Source: Sternotherus odoratus
Lineage: Eukaryota > Chordata > Testudines > Kinosternidae
Direction: 5' to 3'
NCBI GenBank assembly: GCA_032164245.1
Contig: JAVMKO010000021.1
Coordinates: 10,546,285 to 10,610,284 of the forward strand
Length of the DNA: 64,000 bases
The first letter of the stretch is position 1. Each line of letters opens with the position of its first letter. Both the position numbers and the translations under genes were made by a program. Shown here piece by piece: positions 36,582 to 47,130 of this stretch. Under the pieces are notes generated by a model. It was given only the letters and a program-made list of their open reading frames with translations, had not been told where the DNA came from and ran no database searches.

Positions 36582-36746
36582 TGACAAGTGCCTGTCCCAG
36601 CACAGCAGTCGTCTGGGCTCCTCAACCAAAGCCCGGCTGTCCCCTGCAGGACAGAAACTCCCAGTCCAAGCAGAGCGGCTGAGTCCCGCCTCTGGGCCTG
36701 GCTCTCTCACACTGGTGCAAAGGGGCCCGGGCACTCCTTATGTAGC
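36582..36746 (-). promoter_or_regulatory. Candidate TINAGL1 promoter and 5' noncoding exon
   Basis: On the minus strand a TATA-like CTACATAAGG (36737-36746) is followed about 30 bp downstream by GC-rich sequence with no ATG in a strong context. After roughly 130 nt comes a consensus donor, CTTGTCAG|GTAAAATCC, at 36581/36582. Splicing from here to 33160 would give a 3.4 kb first intron and a short 5' UTR. This is inference from signals only; the true start could be elsewhere. Confidence 0.35.
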
Positions 36747-37189
36747 CCACGCCTTCCCACCTCCACTCAGCCGCGGCCAGCCGGCCTCCCCTGGCTCTGG
36801 GGGAAGCGCTGTGGAGTTCCCATGCACAGCCTGGAGCAGGGCTCCACATTCCCCGAGAAGGGATGGGGAACCGGGGACACCCCCCCTCCCCCGGGCACTT
36901 CGGCTTGGCTTAGGGGAGAGGCGCTGGGCAGGGAGATTTATCTCCCAACCCCCGCGCTCTTTCTTCCCCTCCTCGCACCCCGATTCCCCAACACAGCCAC
37001 TCGCCAGAGCGGATCAGAACCGCGCTCCATCTAGCCCAGCGCCAGCGGCGGCAGGCGCAAGAAACCTGCCTGCACGAGACTCGATACCAGACGGTCACCC
37101 CCCTCCGTACCAGGCACATGCCCCGAAAGCTACCCTGCCCTCCCGTATCGCACTAGCCTTGCGCCCAAAGTAACGCCTTGTTATTGATA

Positions 37190-37265
37190 GGTGACCAGAG
37201 AGCACGTGTGAAAAATCGGGGCGTGTGTAATGTGACTATATAAGAAAAAGCCCCCCAAAATCACC
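37190..37265. mobile_element. Internally deleted copy of the MITE
   Basis: GGTGACCAGAGAGCAC at the left and AAAATCACC at the right with the ACTATATAAGAAAAAG core retained. About 45 bp of the full element are missing. TA precedes the left end. Confidence 0.6.
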
Positions 37266-37504
37266 TTCTACCAGTGTAAATCCATCACCTCCACTGGGGT
37301 TACTTCTGATTTACACCAGTGTACGTGAGCAGGACCAGGAGGGCTGAAGTGGTCGTTCATGTCCAAACTGCTTGGGGCATCAGTCAACAGAGCAGAGGGA
37401 GCAGCCTCCATCCGTCCATCTACATCCCAACAAGGTGTCCCCACTTGTATAGGGCCCCTGCAAAGGTAGGGGTAGTCCAGTCCCCAAGTGGGGACACAGG
37501 CAGG

Positions 37505-37690
37505 GTTAGTTGCTAGAGCAGGGGACTGGGAGTCCGGAGGTCTAGGTTCTACGTCTCTGCCACTGACTTGCTGCCTGACCTTGGGCAAGTCACTTGCTCT
37601 GTGGCTCAGTTTCCCCCCCTTTGTGAAACAGGGATATTGTATTTATGTCCCCACCTTGGTACAACACTCGGAGACTCGCAGATGAACCAG
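37505..37690 (+). repeat. MIR-like tRNA-SINE
   Basis: TTGCTAGAGCAGGGGACTGG, GTCTCTGCCACTGACTTGCT, CCTTGGGCAAGTCACTTGCT, TCTGTGGCTCAGTTTCCCCC: full head-to-core order. Confidence 0.65.
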
Positions 37691-38204
37691 GCAAACAGGC
37701 CAGCTGGCCCAGAAGAGACGTCAGGGCACATGAGCGACAAAATGACCAGCCGCTCACGGTTAGAGCGAGTAGCGACTCTAGCTCTCGTCAGGCGAGTGGG
37801 TGCTCAGTTCAGAGGGGACGTGGGTTTAAACTTCTTCCCGCTGCTCACTGTAAATTACATGGACTGATTTTCAGACCAGCTCAGATCCTACCGAGGCTCC
37901 ACATAAGGGGGCCAAGAACCTTTGAAAATCTGGCTCCCATCATCCCTTCGGCTCAGGTATCAGCAGGTAACTTCTTCCCTTACACTAGGCAGCTGGCAAT
38001 GGGAGTGGTGTGGATAACACTGGTCCCCATCCGCACCCAGCCTTTTAGCCTGTGTCCAGAGATAAAAGGGGTGATGGGAGCAGCTGTTAACTAACATGCT
38101 AGAACAGGCCAGTGTAGACAAGGCTTTATCTTGGTCAAGTTATAGTTTAGGGCCAGCCTGGGGTTTTTCTCAGCCAGCTAACGTGTTGAAACTACAACCG
38201 AGGA

Positions 38205-38384
38205 TCTTGGGATTCAGGAGACCTGGGTTTCAGACCCGCCTCTGCCACCAGCCTGTTGGGTGACCTTGGGAAAGTCATGTCCCTCCCTATGCCTCAGTTT
38301 CCCCATCTGTAAAATGGGGATAATGATATTGCCCACCTTGATAAAGGGCTTTGAGCTCTACGGAGGAAAGACACTATATGAGAG
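38205..38384 (+). repeat. MIR-like tRNA-SINE abutting an LTR
   Basis: CAGGAGACCTGGGTTTCAGA, CTCTGCCACCAGCCTGTTGG, CCTCAGTTTCCCCATCTGTA, AAATGGGGATAATGATATTG, TAAAGGGCTTTGAGCTCTAC. It runs directly into the LTR at 38385. Confidence 0.7.
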
Positions 38385-39633
38385 TGTGACGGTGCTGTTC
38401 CTGGTGGGATCAACTGTGAGTTCCAAATCAGGACAAATTGATTCCAAAAGGGCAACTAAAGCCCAAAGCTGGGGTTTTCCACTCAGAGGCGAACCAACCC
38501 AGCCAAACAGAAAAGACTTTGGTTTCGCCCCACTGGCTAACCACAAGTCACACAAGCAATTCCCTTAGACACTCCAGCTTCCCAGTATCACCAGCAGCCA
38601 CCTGTCCTGGGGTCCAATAGTTATGAAAACCAATACCCCAAATAAAGAAAATGGTTCTCCCCAATCCCAGAGAATCAGGCCCCGGACCCAGGTCAATATA
38701 CAAATCAGATCTTCCCACAAATCACGCTGTTGCCAATCCTTTAGAATCTAAAATCTAAAGGTTTATTATACAAGGAAAAAGGTCTAGGTGAGGGTTAGGA
38801 ATGGTTAAAAGAAATCAATTACATGCAGTGATGGCAGATCTCAGGCTTGCAGCAGTGGTAGAATAAACTGCAGGTTTAAATCAAAGTCTCTGGAATGCAT
38901 CCCCTGCAGGGATGGGTCATTCAGTCCTTTGGCCAGAGCTCCCATGTGTAGCTAGGGTGACCAGACAGCAAATGTGAAAAATCAGGACAGTGGGTGGGGG
39001 GTAATAGGAGCCTATCTAAGAAAAAGACCCCAAAATCAGGACAGTCCCTATAAAATTGGGACATCTGGGCACCCTATGTGTAGCAAAGTCCCATCCAGAG
39101 GTAGGTGCCAGACTGAAGACGACAATGGAGATGGGATACCACCCTTATATCCTTTCCAGGTGCAGGAATTTTCTTTGTCCCTTGCTGTGGAAACTTAAAG
39201 CAAAATGGAGTTTGAGTCATTTGGGCAGATCACATGACCATGCCATATGACTCAGTATTCACAGGTGGCGGCCCTTATCCCCCATCAATCTTGCCTGATC
39301 TCTGCTAGACCTCTCATGTGGATTGGAGCATTTCAAGGTCCCATTGTGTAGCTGATGGTCCTTAATGGGCCATCCAGCAGGTCGAGGCGGAGCTACCAGC
39401 AATTTGTCTGGGGTTTCACCCAGAAGCAAAGTGTAAGTTTGAAATACAGCCAATATTCATAACTATAGCTACAAAAAAGATCCACACACACCGATAGCAT
39501 AATCATAATCAGCAGACCATAACCTGGTCGTAGACACCTTATATGACCCCCTTGACATAGGATTTGGGGCCTCTACAGGACCTTGGTTGCACCAATGATC
39601 TATATGAGTCCAGATAATTTCAGTAACGTGACA
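38385..39633 (-). mobile_element. Solo LTR, family C, 1.25 kb with nested MITE
   Basis: Ends TGTGACGGTGCTGTTCC (plus side) and CAGTAACGTGACA, giving inverted TGTCACG/CGTCACA tips. On the minus strand a GGATATAAGGG TATA-like box (near 39142-39155) precedes an ATAATAAACC polyadenylation block (near 38760), giving the orientation. The 120-bp MITE 38955-39074 is inserted between them. No internal retroviral genes are present. Confidence 0.75.
38955..39074. mobile_element. MITE nested inside an LTR
   Basis: 120-bp element with TIRs GGGTGACCAGA / GGGCACCC and TA on both sides, inserted inside the 38385-39633 LTR. The flanking LTR sequence resumes with a repeat of the GTGTAGC motif. Confidence 0.75.
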
Positions 39634-40395
39634 GATAAAGTCACTCCTGCAGCCCCACTGGCTTTCTCCCAAGTAACACTGCCCCCGGCTCCCCCGTGAG
39701 GGGTGTGGAGTGTGGGGATCCACTCAATGAACTTCCCCCAAAGGAGCCAGATATTTGTGGTTCCAAGGCAGGGATTCCTCTCGACCCCCAGCTCGCCCGC
39801 TTGCCGGCTGTAGCCGCTTTGCCGCTCTCCCCCCGGCAGTGCCAGGTTCGGGGGAGAGCAGGCGTAACACGAGGGCACTGCTTGTCTGACTCAGATTTAA
39901 CCACAGTGAGGGGGGACGTGACCTTAGAAATGAACTCCGTCCTTGAGACGGAGCTGGAATGTGGCCGGCTCTTAAAGTGAGGGACTGGAAGAACTAGTTG
40001 GAACCAGGCATAGTGCGGGCAGGACCCAAGCTGGCTTCCCGAAGCTAATGCTGCCAATGCACCAAGGTCTGCAGCCACCCTTGGTATAGTCCAATCCTGG
40101 ACGCCCCCCACACACAGCCCAGCTGCACCCCAATCCCGACCGCACCCTAGAGCATGGACCCATACAAGTAACCCTCCATACGCCTCTCTAGACACATCTC
40201 TCCCACGGGGCACCATCGAGTCATCACCCACGATGCATTGCTGTTTGCACTCCACACGGTATTTGTGTTTTGGACATTGGGAGCTGGAGCCATTTCGGAT
40301 TAGGAATCCCTGTCAGTTTCGGGGGGAGGGGGGGAATCTCTACAAAATCCCAGGGGACTCCCCTACTTCCCAGTGATGATATAATAGTGTGGAGG

Positions 40396-41184
40396 TGTCA
40401 AGGGTGAAACCCCACTTGGACACTCTGAGTGCAGGAAGTAGGGGGCCCGCAAGGATTTTAAAAATGAATACTTGCCACCCGAGGCTTGGATTACACAACC
40501 AAGGTTTACAGCTTTTCTCTGAGCGTGGCGTGGTAAACGCTGCCAGCACCCAAGGAAGGAGCACTTAGGGGTACCCTCAAGCCCCCCCGCCCCCGGGGGA
40601 AGAGCCAAGAAAGAAAACAAAGAAAATTAGCTGTTGCCACCAGTTAATTAACCAACTTGAACCGAACCTCTTCGGACACCAAAGATCCTGTTCTTAAAAA
40701 GGTAAATTTTATTAAAAATAAAAAGGAATAAATACAGCTGGAAGTTGGGCTTTTTAACAACCTGGGCGATAATCAGCTGTGGGGGGTTTGTTGGACCAGA
40801 GACCCGATCCCCCGGCAGCCCCGTCTCTCATCCGCTCAGGACCCCTCCTGCCTGTGCCCTGCCCCCGGGCTGACCCCCTCCCACCCCCTCACGAGCCAGC
40901 ACACAACAGCCAAGTCGCTGGAGAGGCTGCCCCGGCCTGCAAAGGGGGGGGGGGGGGGCTGTTGCACAACGGGCCATTAACCCTTCACGGGGGTGTTGCC
41001 GTGGAATAAAGAAGGTGACATGAAACTGAGCCCCCAGAGCCCCCTATAAAGATCAGGGGCCCCCCGAGGGGCTGAGACCGCAAAGGAAGCACAAAGACGA
41101 GGCTGAATCATCCCGTGCCAACGTCTCCTCCGCCCAGTGAATCTGCAAAATGCAGAATGGGCCACACTGAGTCACACTGGGGTG
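40396..41184 (-). mobile_element. LTR-like element, family D, and duplicated 3' block
   Basis: Left edge TGTCAAGGGTGAAACCCCAC is a typical turtle LTR edge read in reverse. A minus-strand polyadenylation block lies in the A/T-rich 40698-40735. The part 40759-41184 recurs at 42233-42655 with few differences. Confidence 0.5.
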
Positions 41185-41504
41185 CGGGGGGGTGGGGGGG
41201 AGGAGCAACAATGCCCCATCGGCCGACGTGTGGGTCAGCCGAGGCCCGTAGGCTGGGTGAGAACAAGCTTCGCTCAGTCCCCCAATGTGTCACTTCCGGG
41301 GGACACTGAACCGGGCGCCCTGCCAGTCCTCCAGCTTGAGGACAGCCGGGTCAGATGCCCAGTGGCTCCCGTGCGGTGGGTGGACGGGGTCTGGTTTCGG
41401 AGCTGGGGACGGAATGGCTGGGGAGCGAGGTGTCGGGGGGAGTTTAGCAGCCAGGTGACTAGGGACCAGGCATCGCTCTCTGCTGCTCCTGGGATAAGAG
41501 CTAG

Positions 41505-41608
41505 AGGGAGAATGAACGAATGAGCGAACAAACGAATGAGTGAACGAACGAACGAATGAATTAATGAATGAATGAACGAACGAATGAATTAATTAATGAA
41601 CGAACGGC
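41505..41608. repeat. GAAC/GAAT tetranucleotide microsatellite
   Basis: About 100 bp of interrupted AACGAATG/AATTAATG repeats between the two family D blocks. Confidence 0.9.
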
Positions 41609-41994
41609 AGACAAGCCTACAGGTTGGAAAAGGTGGCTCGGACAAAAATAAAATACTAATAATACCAGCGTCTCCATCCCACTCTGCTGAACGCCGTAAC
41701 GAACACACAGCTAGACACACAACTTGTCTGCTGCAGGCTACCGCAGTGCGCAATGGCTCGGCCATAGAGCCCCCGAACCTACAGGCCCCTCCCAAGCATG
41801 GGGACTGAAGGAAACCAAGACATGGACGCCTCGGAGTGCGAGATCCCCTCACGCCCGCAGCCAGGGAACAGCTGGAATGAGCAGCAGACATGGGGAAGAG
41901 GAAACGGGGAGGGGGTAGGGGGGCAGGCAGGAGGGGGCCAGCACCCGGCTGATGGAGGGACAAATCCAGAGCCTCACTGGGGATCCCAACCTGT

Positions 41995-42232
41995 GGCTAA
42001 AGCCCTGGACTGGGACTCAGGACAGCTGGGTTCAACCTCGTCTCTGCCACTGACTCCCTGCAGGACCTTGGCCAACTCACTCTTGGCCAGATGTTCAAAA
42101 GCAGCTCCCACGCTTCCCTGGCCACCTCGTTTAGATGCCGACAGGGCAGCTGCTGGGCAGGGAGCCCTTTAGAAAATCGGGCCCTTCACTGTCCCTGTGC
42201 CTCGATTTCCCCTTGTGTAAAAGGGGGATAAT
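41995..42232 (+). repeat. MIR-like SINE, interrupted
   Basis: GTGGCTAAAGCCCTGGACTG, CTCTGCCACTGACTCCCTGC, then after about 100 bp CTGTGCCTCGATTTCCCCTT and AAAAGGGGGATAATAA. Confidence 0.55.
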
Positions 42233-42655
42233 AACCTGGGCGATAATCAGCTGTGGGGGGTTTGTTGGTACAGAGACCTGATCCCCCGGCAGCCCCGTCT
42301 CTCATCCGCTCAGGACCCCTCCTGCCTGCCCTGCACCCGGGCTGACCCCCTCCCACCCCCTCACGAGCCAGCACACAACAGCCAAGTCACTGGAGCGGCT
42401 GCCCCGGCCTGCAAAGGGGGGCGGGGGGGCTGTTGCACAACGGGCCATTAACCCTTCACGGGGGTGTTGCTGTGGAATAAAGAAGGTGACGTGAAACTGA
42501 GCCCCCAGAGCCCCCTCTAAAGCTCAGGGGCACCCCGAGGGGCTGAGACCGCAAAGGAAGCACAAAGACGAGGCTGAATCATCCCGTGCCAACGTCTCCT
42601 CCACCCAGTGAATCTGCAAAATGCAGAATGGGCCACAGTGAGTCACACTGGGGTG
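42233..42655 (-). repeat. Second copy of the 40759-41184 block
   Basis: About 423 bp in direct orientation, from AACCTGGGCGATAATCAGC to GTCACACTGGGGTG, offset 1474 falling to 1471, with scattered substitutions and a shorter G tract. The left edge coincides with the end of a MIR-like SINE. Confidence 0.85.
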
Positions 42656-42955
42656 TGTGTGGGGATACGGGCGAAGGGGACAGAGGGGGAGGAGGATGAA
42701 CTCTCGGGAGCTGATCGTGTACTACAGTGGTGTGGGCCCTCGGTGGGCTAAGCAGACAGACAGGGGCATGCCCAGACCAGAGACGCCCACTCCCCTGCCC
42801 TGAGCACAGACAGCTGTCAGGCAACGTGTAATTAACCTGCAAAGTGTGCCGCTATCCGTGACTACAAAGGCTCCGAAAAGGCCCAGGGCTTTATCTGACT
42901 AGCGGAAGAGTTGACAACAGGGGGCGCGACTCCCCCTGAAATGGACTTTTCCCGG

Positions 42956-43990
42956 CTCTGGGTGGCGCAGATGACTGTTACGCCAGTGGAAAAGGTTCAC
43001 AGGAATGATCTTCAATACACAGCCGTTTATTGAGAAGGAATTACACAGGCGGTAAAGGGTTCTATTCAGCAACTAACGTCTATGGTAGCCATTAAGCGTT
43101 AGACATTTTAAACATTGTTTTACGAGCACACACAGACAGGCCCTGCGTAGCCTCATGCAGGTTCTGCTTGGCAAACGGAGAAGGTGGGTACCAATTTTAG
43201 AGATGACTTTGTCTCCCCTTGTTAGGTTTTTTTAGCCCTCTGGTCAGTTTTGGATTCCCCAGAAGCAAGGTCTTGGTTGCCTTGAGACCCCTCTGGTTTC
43301 CAATCCTACTTCAGCCCCCGGAGCAGAGTTTTGGCTGGTTTACGTAGCAGCGTTGCTTTTTAAAGCATGAATTAAGGAATTCCAACCACAGTCATTTACT
43401 TTGCTTGATTTATATATATATATTTTAAAGGAGTTACATGTCTTAAAGGCATGCCCAGTGGGCGTGAGGTTACTAATTTGATTAGTGTTTTAGAAGGGGC
43501 TGGGGAGGGGGTACCGAATGAAGATCACCCACATTTATTCACTTATTAATTAGTCACTCGCTCACACTCTCTGGGTGACAGCCTTGCTGTAAGGTCGCTA
43601 TAACCAGGCTGACCTGTGCTCCATGCTGGGACTTTATACATGTGATATTGACTTTTGCCTGGGCCCCTATTTGCTGCCCAATGGGTCCAGTATCAATCGT
43701 ACGCACAAACTTTGCCAGTTCTTGATCAAAGTTGCTTCGGCTTAAAGGGAACCTGCTCCCAGGATCCCCTTCAGCTCTTCAGCCATGTTCAAGTTCATTC
43801 AGTATGGCCACACTGATTTGGTACCAGCCCAACAGGCGGTACCGGCAATGATGCCAGCTCTGGGAAAACGTATGTGAAAGGCCACCCCATGGGCATGCTT
43901 CAGGGCAGAAGCGGATTGCCCGATGGGGGACAGGAGGAAACGGCCCGCTCCTGGGACAGTATTGCACAATGAGGTGCCTCACTGGAATGT
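42956..43990 (-). mobile_element. AT-richer retroelement-like region
   Basis: Base composition drops sharply in GC. A TTTATT (minus-strand AATAAA) is at 43028-43033 near the left edge, and an AT run (TATATATATA) at 43412-43421. Looks like an old LTR or retroposon on the minus strand, but I cannot define edges or family. Confidence 0.35.
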
Positions 43991-44264
43991 CAGCGGCTGC
44001 ATCCCAGGTACCAGGATAGATAGGCCTGTAGTCTGTTCATGCCTTCCTGGGCCGGCGCCTCGGTGCTCTTTTGGGCTGTGTGAATAAAGGTGCCTCTTCC
44101 CTGGAAGGAAGTTGCATGCTTCGTGCTAGGAGCACATGGCCCACCAACTGGGTCGTTCGCTTTCCCGGTCCTTAACACTGCTTGCGTGCAAGAGCACACA
44201 GGACCAGCTCCTTTAGACGCTTAACTCCCGCTGACGTCAGGATCTGGGCCTTAGCTCTTGTACA

Positions 44265-44410
44265 GGAATGTCTCCGCTACGGATCTCAACATGCCTTGCA
44301 AAGGATGGGACAATGGCACAAGAGAAACTGAGGCACAGCGCAGCGACGTGACTTCTCTGAGGTCGCACGGCAGCGAGGAGCAGGCCACCGGAACTGCCAT
44401 CTGGATCAGA
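44265..44410 (-). repeat. Possible MIR-like SINE fragment
   Basis: Minus strand has GTGCCTCAGTTTCTCTTGTG in core context; heavily diverged. Confidence 0.3.
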
Positions 44411-45004
44411 CCAGTGGGTCCGTCCAACCCTGATGAGAATCCCCTGCAGTTAGAGGATAGCTTCAGGGCAGTTTCCTCCTGACCTTCTGAATTAGAGATT
44501 AGCTCATGCCCTGAAGCATGCAGGTTTAGATCCCGTCCCAAACTCCTGCTTACTTTTTTTTTAACCCCCTCACTCTTGTGACGCTGGCTCCTCTCATTAG
44601 CCACACCACTGGCCAGTCCCGCTGGGGCGTCCTGCTAAACTCTTGGCCCCCAAATAAATCCTGATTCGCAGGATCAACCCACGCCCAGATTTAGGCACCG
44701 AGCTGCTTGCCTGAGCCAGCCACCCAGGCAGGACGCCCCCTGCAGGAGCTGGTCCGGGTTGCGGCCTCCCTGCATAATGGCAACTCCTTGACATGACACG
44801 CGCTTCCCGGTCCCTCCCTGCTGGCCTGGCAGGGCCGAGGGCACCGCTCAGGGGCGATCGTGATGGGCAGGGCAGGCTAGGCCGAGACCTGCCGGCTCCG
44901 CGGCGCATACTTTGCTCATGACATGGAAGGGATGGGGGCTCCAGGGTGAGTCAGGGCTTTCCAGGTGCTCTGAGGAGGCAGGACAGTCCCTGATGCAAGG
45001 ACAT

Positions 45005-45020
45005 GGCTTTATTTTAACCC
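45005..45020 (-). terminator. Minus-strand AATAAA candidate
   Basis: GGGTTAAAATAAAGCCATGT on the minus strand, with a CCTTGCATCAGGG downstream context. It could mark an unidentified transcript end. No coding exon upstream is recognised. Confidence 0.25.
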
Positions 45021-47111
45021 TTTCACTGCCGCTGGGCTGACCCCCCCCCATGACGGATCCCTATCGGAGATCAGTTGGGGGGGGGGAGAGTACGTGGGGG
45101 CGGGGGGCTCATCCAGCACAAAGGGGTTTGCCCAAGGAATTGCCCTCGGTTGGCCAAGGCGGATTTCTAGTCTCTGGACCCAGGACGTTCCCAAAGTCTG
45201 TTCCCAGAATAGCTTTAGTGTCGGCGCCTTCCCGCAATGACCGGGGCTCCCGTTCCCGAATTCCCCACTATCCCCTGAGAGCCTCAAGCCAGGGCGCAGC
45301 GCCAGCGGCCCCAGCCACAGAAAGCGTCCCCCGGCGTTTGGAGCGAACGTCCGCTGGGCAGCAGCGGGCGCAGTGGGGAGCCCGGGGGTCCGATTCAGCC
45401 CCTGCACATGCTGGGGCGGGGGGCACAGGATAACGACTCCCATGGAACAAGCCGGGCACTGGCGTGTCTGCTGAAGGAAGTTGAGGCATCGCCGAGGTAT
45501 TTTGGTTCTTTCCCAGCCTCTTCCTGCATTTGTGCCGAGCGCAGAGCTGAGCCCAGAGACCCCCGTCCCTGGAGGGGCGTGAGGGGGGATAACAGCTGGG
45601 CAGGGCGCAGTGCTCTGGGCAGGGGCAGGGTGAGTAACACTTCCTGGACGGTCAGCCGTGTCCATGCTGCTGGGGATCCCTGGGTGCCCGGGGGTCTCTG
45701 CCTCAGATCTAAACCCCTCCCCCACCTCCGTCCCCACACAGCCCCCTCAGCGGGGTGCAGGTCTGATATCCGGTGCCTGGTCCCGGCCTCTCACTCCCCC
45801 GGCCAGCACAGAGGGAATCGCCACGGCGACCGCCTCCGGCTGACGCAGACACACCGAACAGCCTCAACGGAAGAGCTGGTCTCCCTCAGTCTCCCTGTCC
45901 CAAGGCTCGGTGAAGAGGGTTACAGCCAGAGGGAAACTGAGGCAGGGGAGCCTCCGCCAAAAGCGAAGGAACCTGGGAGACCGACGCATACCCTGGAGGG
46001 AAGCTGACTGATCCAGGGTGACTCCGGGCAAACAAAGGGCTTTTATGAGCAGCGTCTCTCTCTTGCCAGCTTTTCTGGGGAGGCCCTGGGAATGCGCAGG
46101 GAGCACGTGATGGGCACGCAGCGGGTACGAGAGCGCGCATGAGCGAGGGACCCAGGGTGGGTATGGCAATAGACGTGGGACAGTTAAGGCCAGAAGACAG
46201 CTATGATCTTCCCGTCCGACCTGCTCGATGGAGAGCTCCTCTCTGCCCCCCCCCCAAGTGAACGCTGATGCCAAACACCCCATCTCTATCCCAGCCGGAT
46301 GCTGAGGTCCCGTCTCTCTGCCCCCGCAAGCAGACTCATCCCGCGCGGGCGAGCACAGGTCACTCCCCGCCGTGCGTACAATCGGGCGGCCTTTTCTCCC
46401 CACCCGCGGGCGAGAGAGGCATCAGAATCTCTGCACACACTGAGAACCTCGGCGGGCAGGCTGTGGCCAAACCGTGGTGGGCGCGGGGACCGGTGGCTTT
46501 GGGGAGGGGCTCTCGGCCGTGGCCTGCAAAGTCTCTCGTGGGGAGGAGAGCAGAGGGAAGGGCTCTGTCCTCGTCCAAATTCACCCTGGACTTGCCTCTC
46601 CGTTGCGCTGGCTCCTCGGCCCGCTTGCCCTCGGACGGACCCCCCCTGTCTGCTTCCACCTCGGCCTTTTGCAGCCTTCTGAGGGGCCAGCTCCCCCGGC
46701 GTGGGCCAGACGCCCCAGGACGGGAGCTGAGCCGGCCCGTCCCAGCACCCCACGGGTTCCAGACCCCTGTGCTTAAAAGGGCATCCTGGTGCTCCGACCC
46801 CACCAGGTGTTTGATGGGCCCCGGCCGTGCTTGCAGAAAGGGAGCTGGGGGGGCAGGAGGAGCCGGCCTTGTGACAGCAAAACACCGAGGGGGAGAGAAA
46901 AGCCCCAGGCCCCCGGTGGAAGGGTGGGAAGCTGACGCGAGCTGGGACCCAGGCTAGCCAGTGCGTGTGAGCACAGCAAGGCCACCTTGGGGAGGGGCTG
47001 CAACGTGCCCAGCGGGGGCCTCGGCCCGGGGGTGGTGTTTGATCCTTGGGCATGTCAGATAACGGCCCCCTTCAAGCAAGGCGCGGAGAGGAGCCAGGGC
47101 CTTGGGGAGGG

Positions 47112-47130
47112 AGGCGCTTTATTGATCACA
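47112..47130 (-). terminator. Minus-strand AATAAA candidate
   Basis: GTGTGATCAATAAAGCGCC on the minus strand, a good signal context with no recognised gene. It lies 7.3 kb beyond the KCNQ4 stop, so a very long KCNQ4 3' UTR is possible but unproven. Confidence 0.25.

Larger units (their letters stand above)
36747..38384. other. Intergenic stretch with SINEs
   Basis: No exon recognised. Contains the deleted MITE (37190-37265), a motif at 37268-37330 with GATTTACACCAGTGTA, and two plus-strand MIR-like SINEs (37505-37690 and 38205-38384). Confidence 0.6.

Noticed and set aside
38385..39633. Complete endogenous retrovirus
   Set aside because: Only one LTR is present and no gag, pol or env reading frame is found around it, so it is a solo LTR.
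46286..47053. 255-residue minus-strand frame as a new gene
   Set aside because: Composition is that of GC-rich noncoding DNA, an equally long frame lies on the opposite strand, and no domain or family motif is visible.
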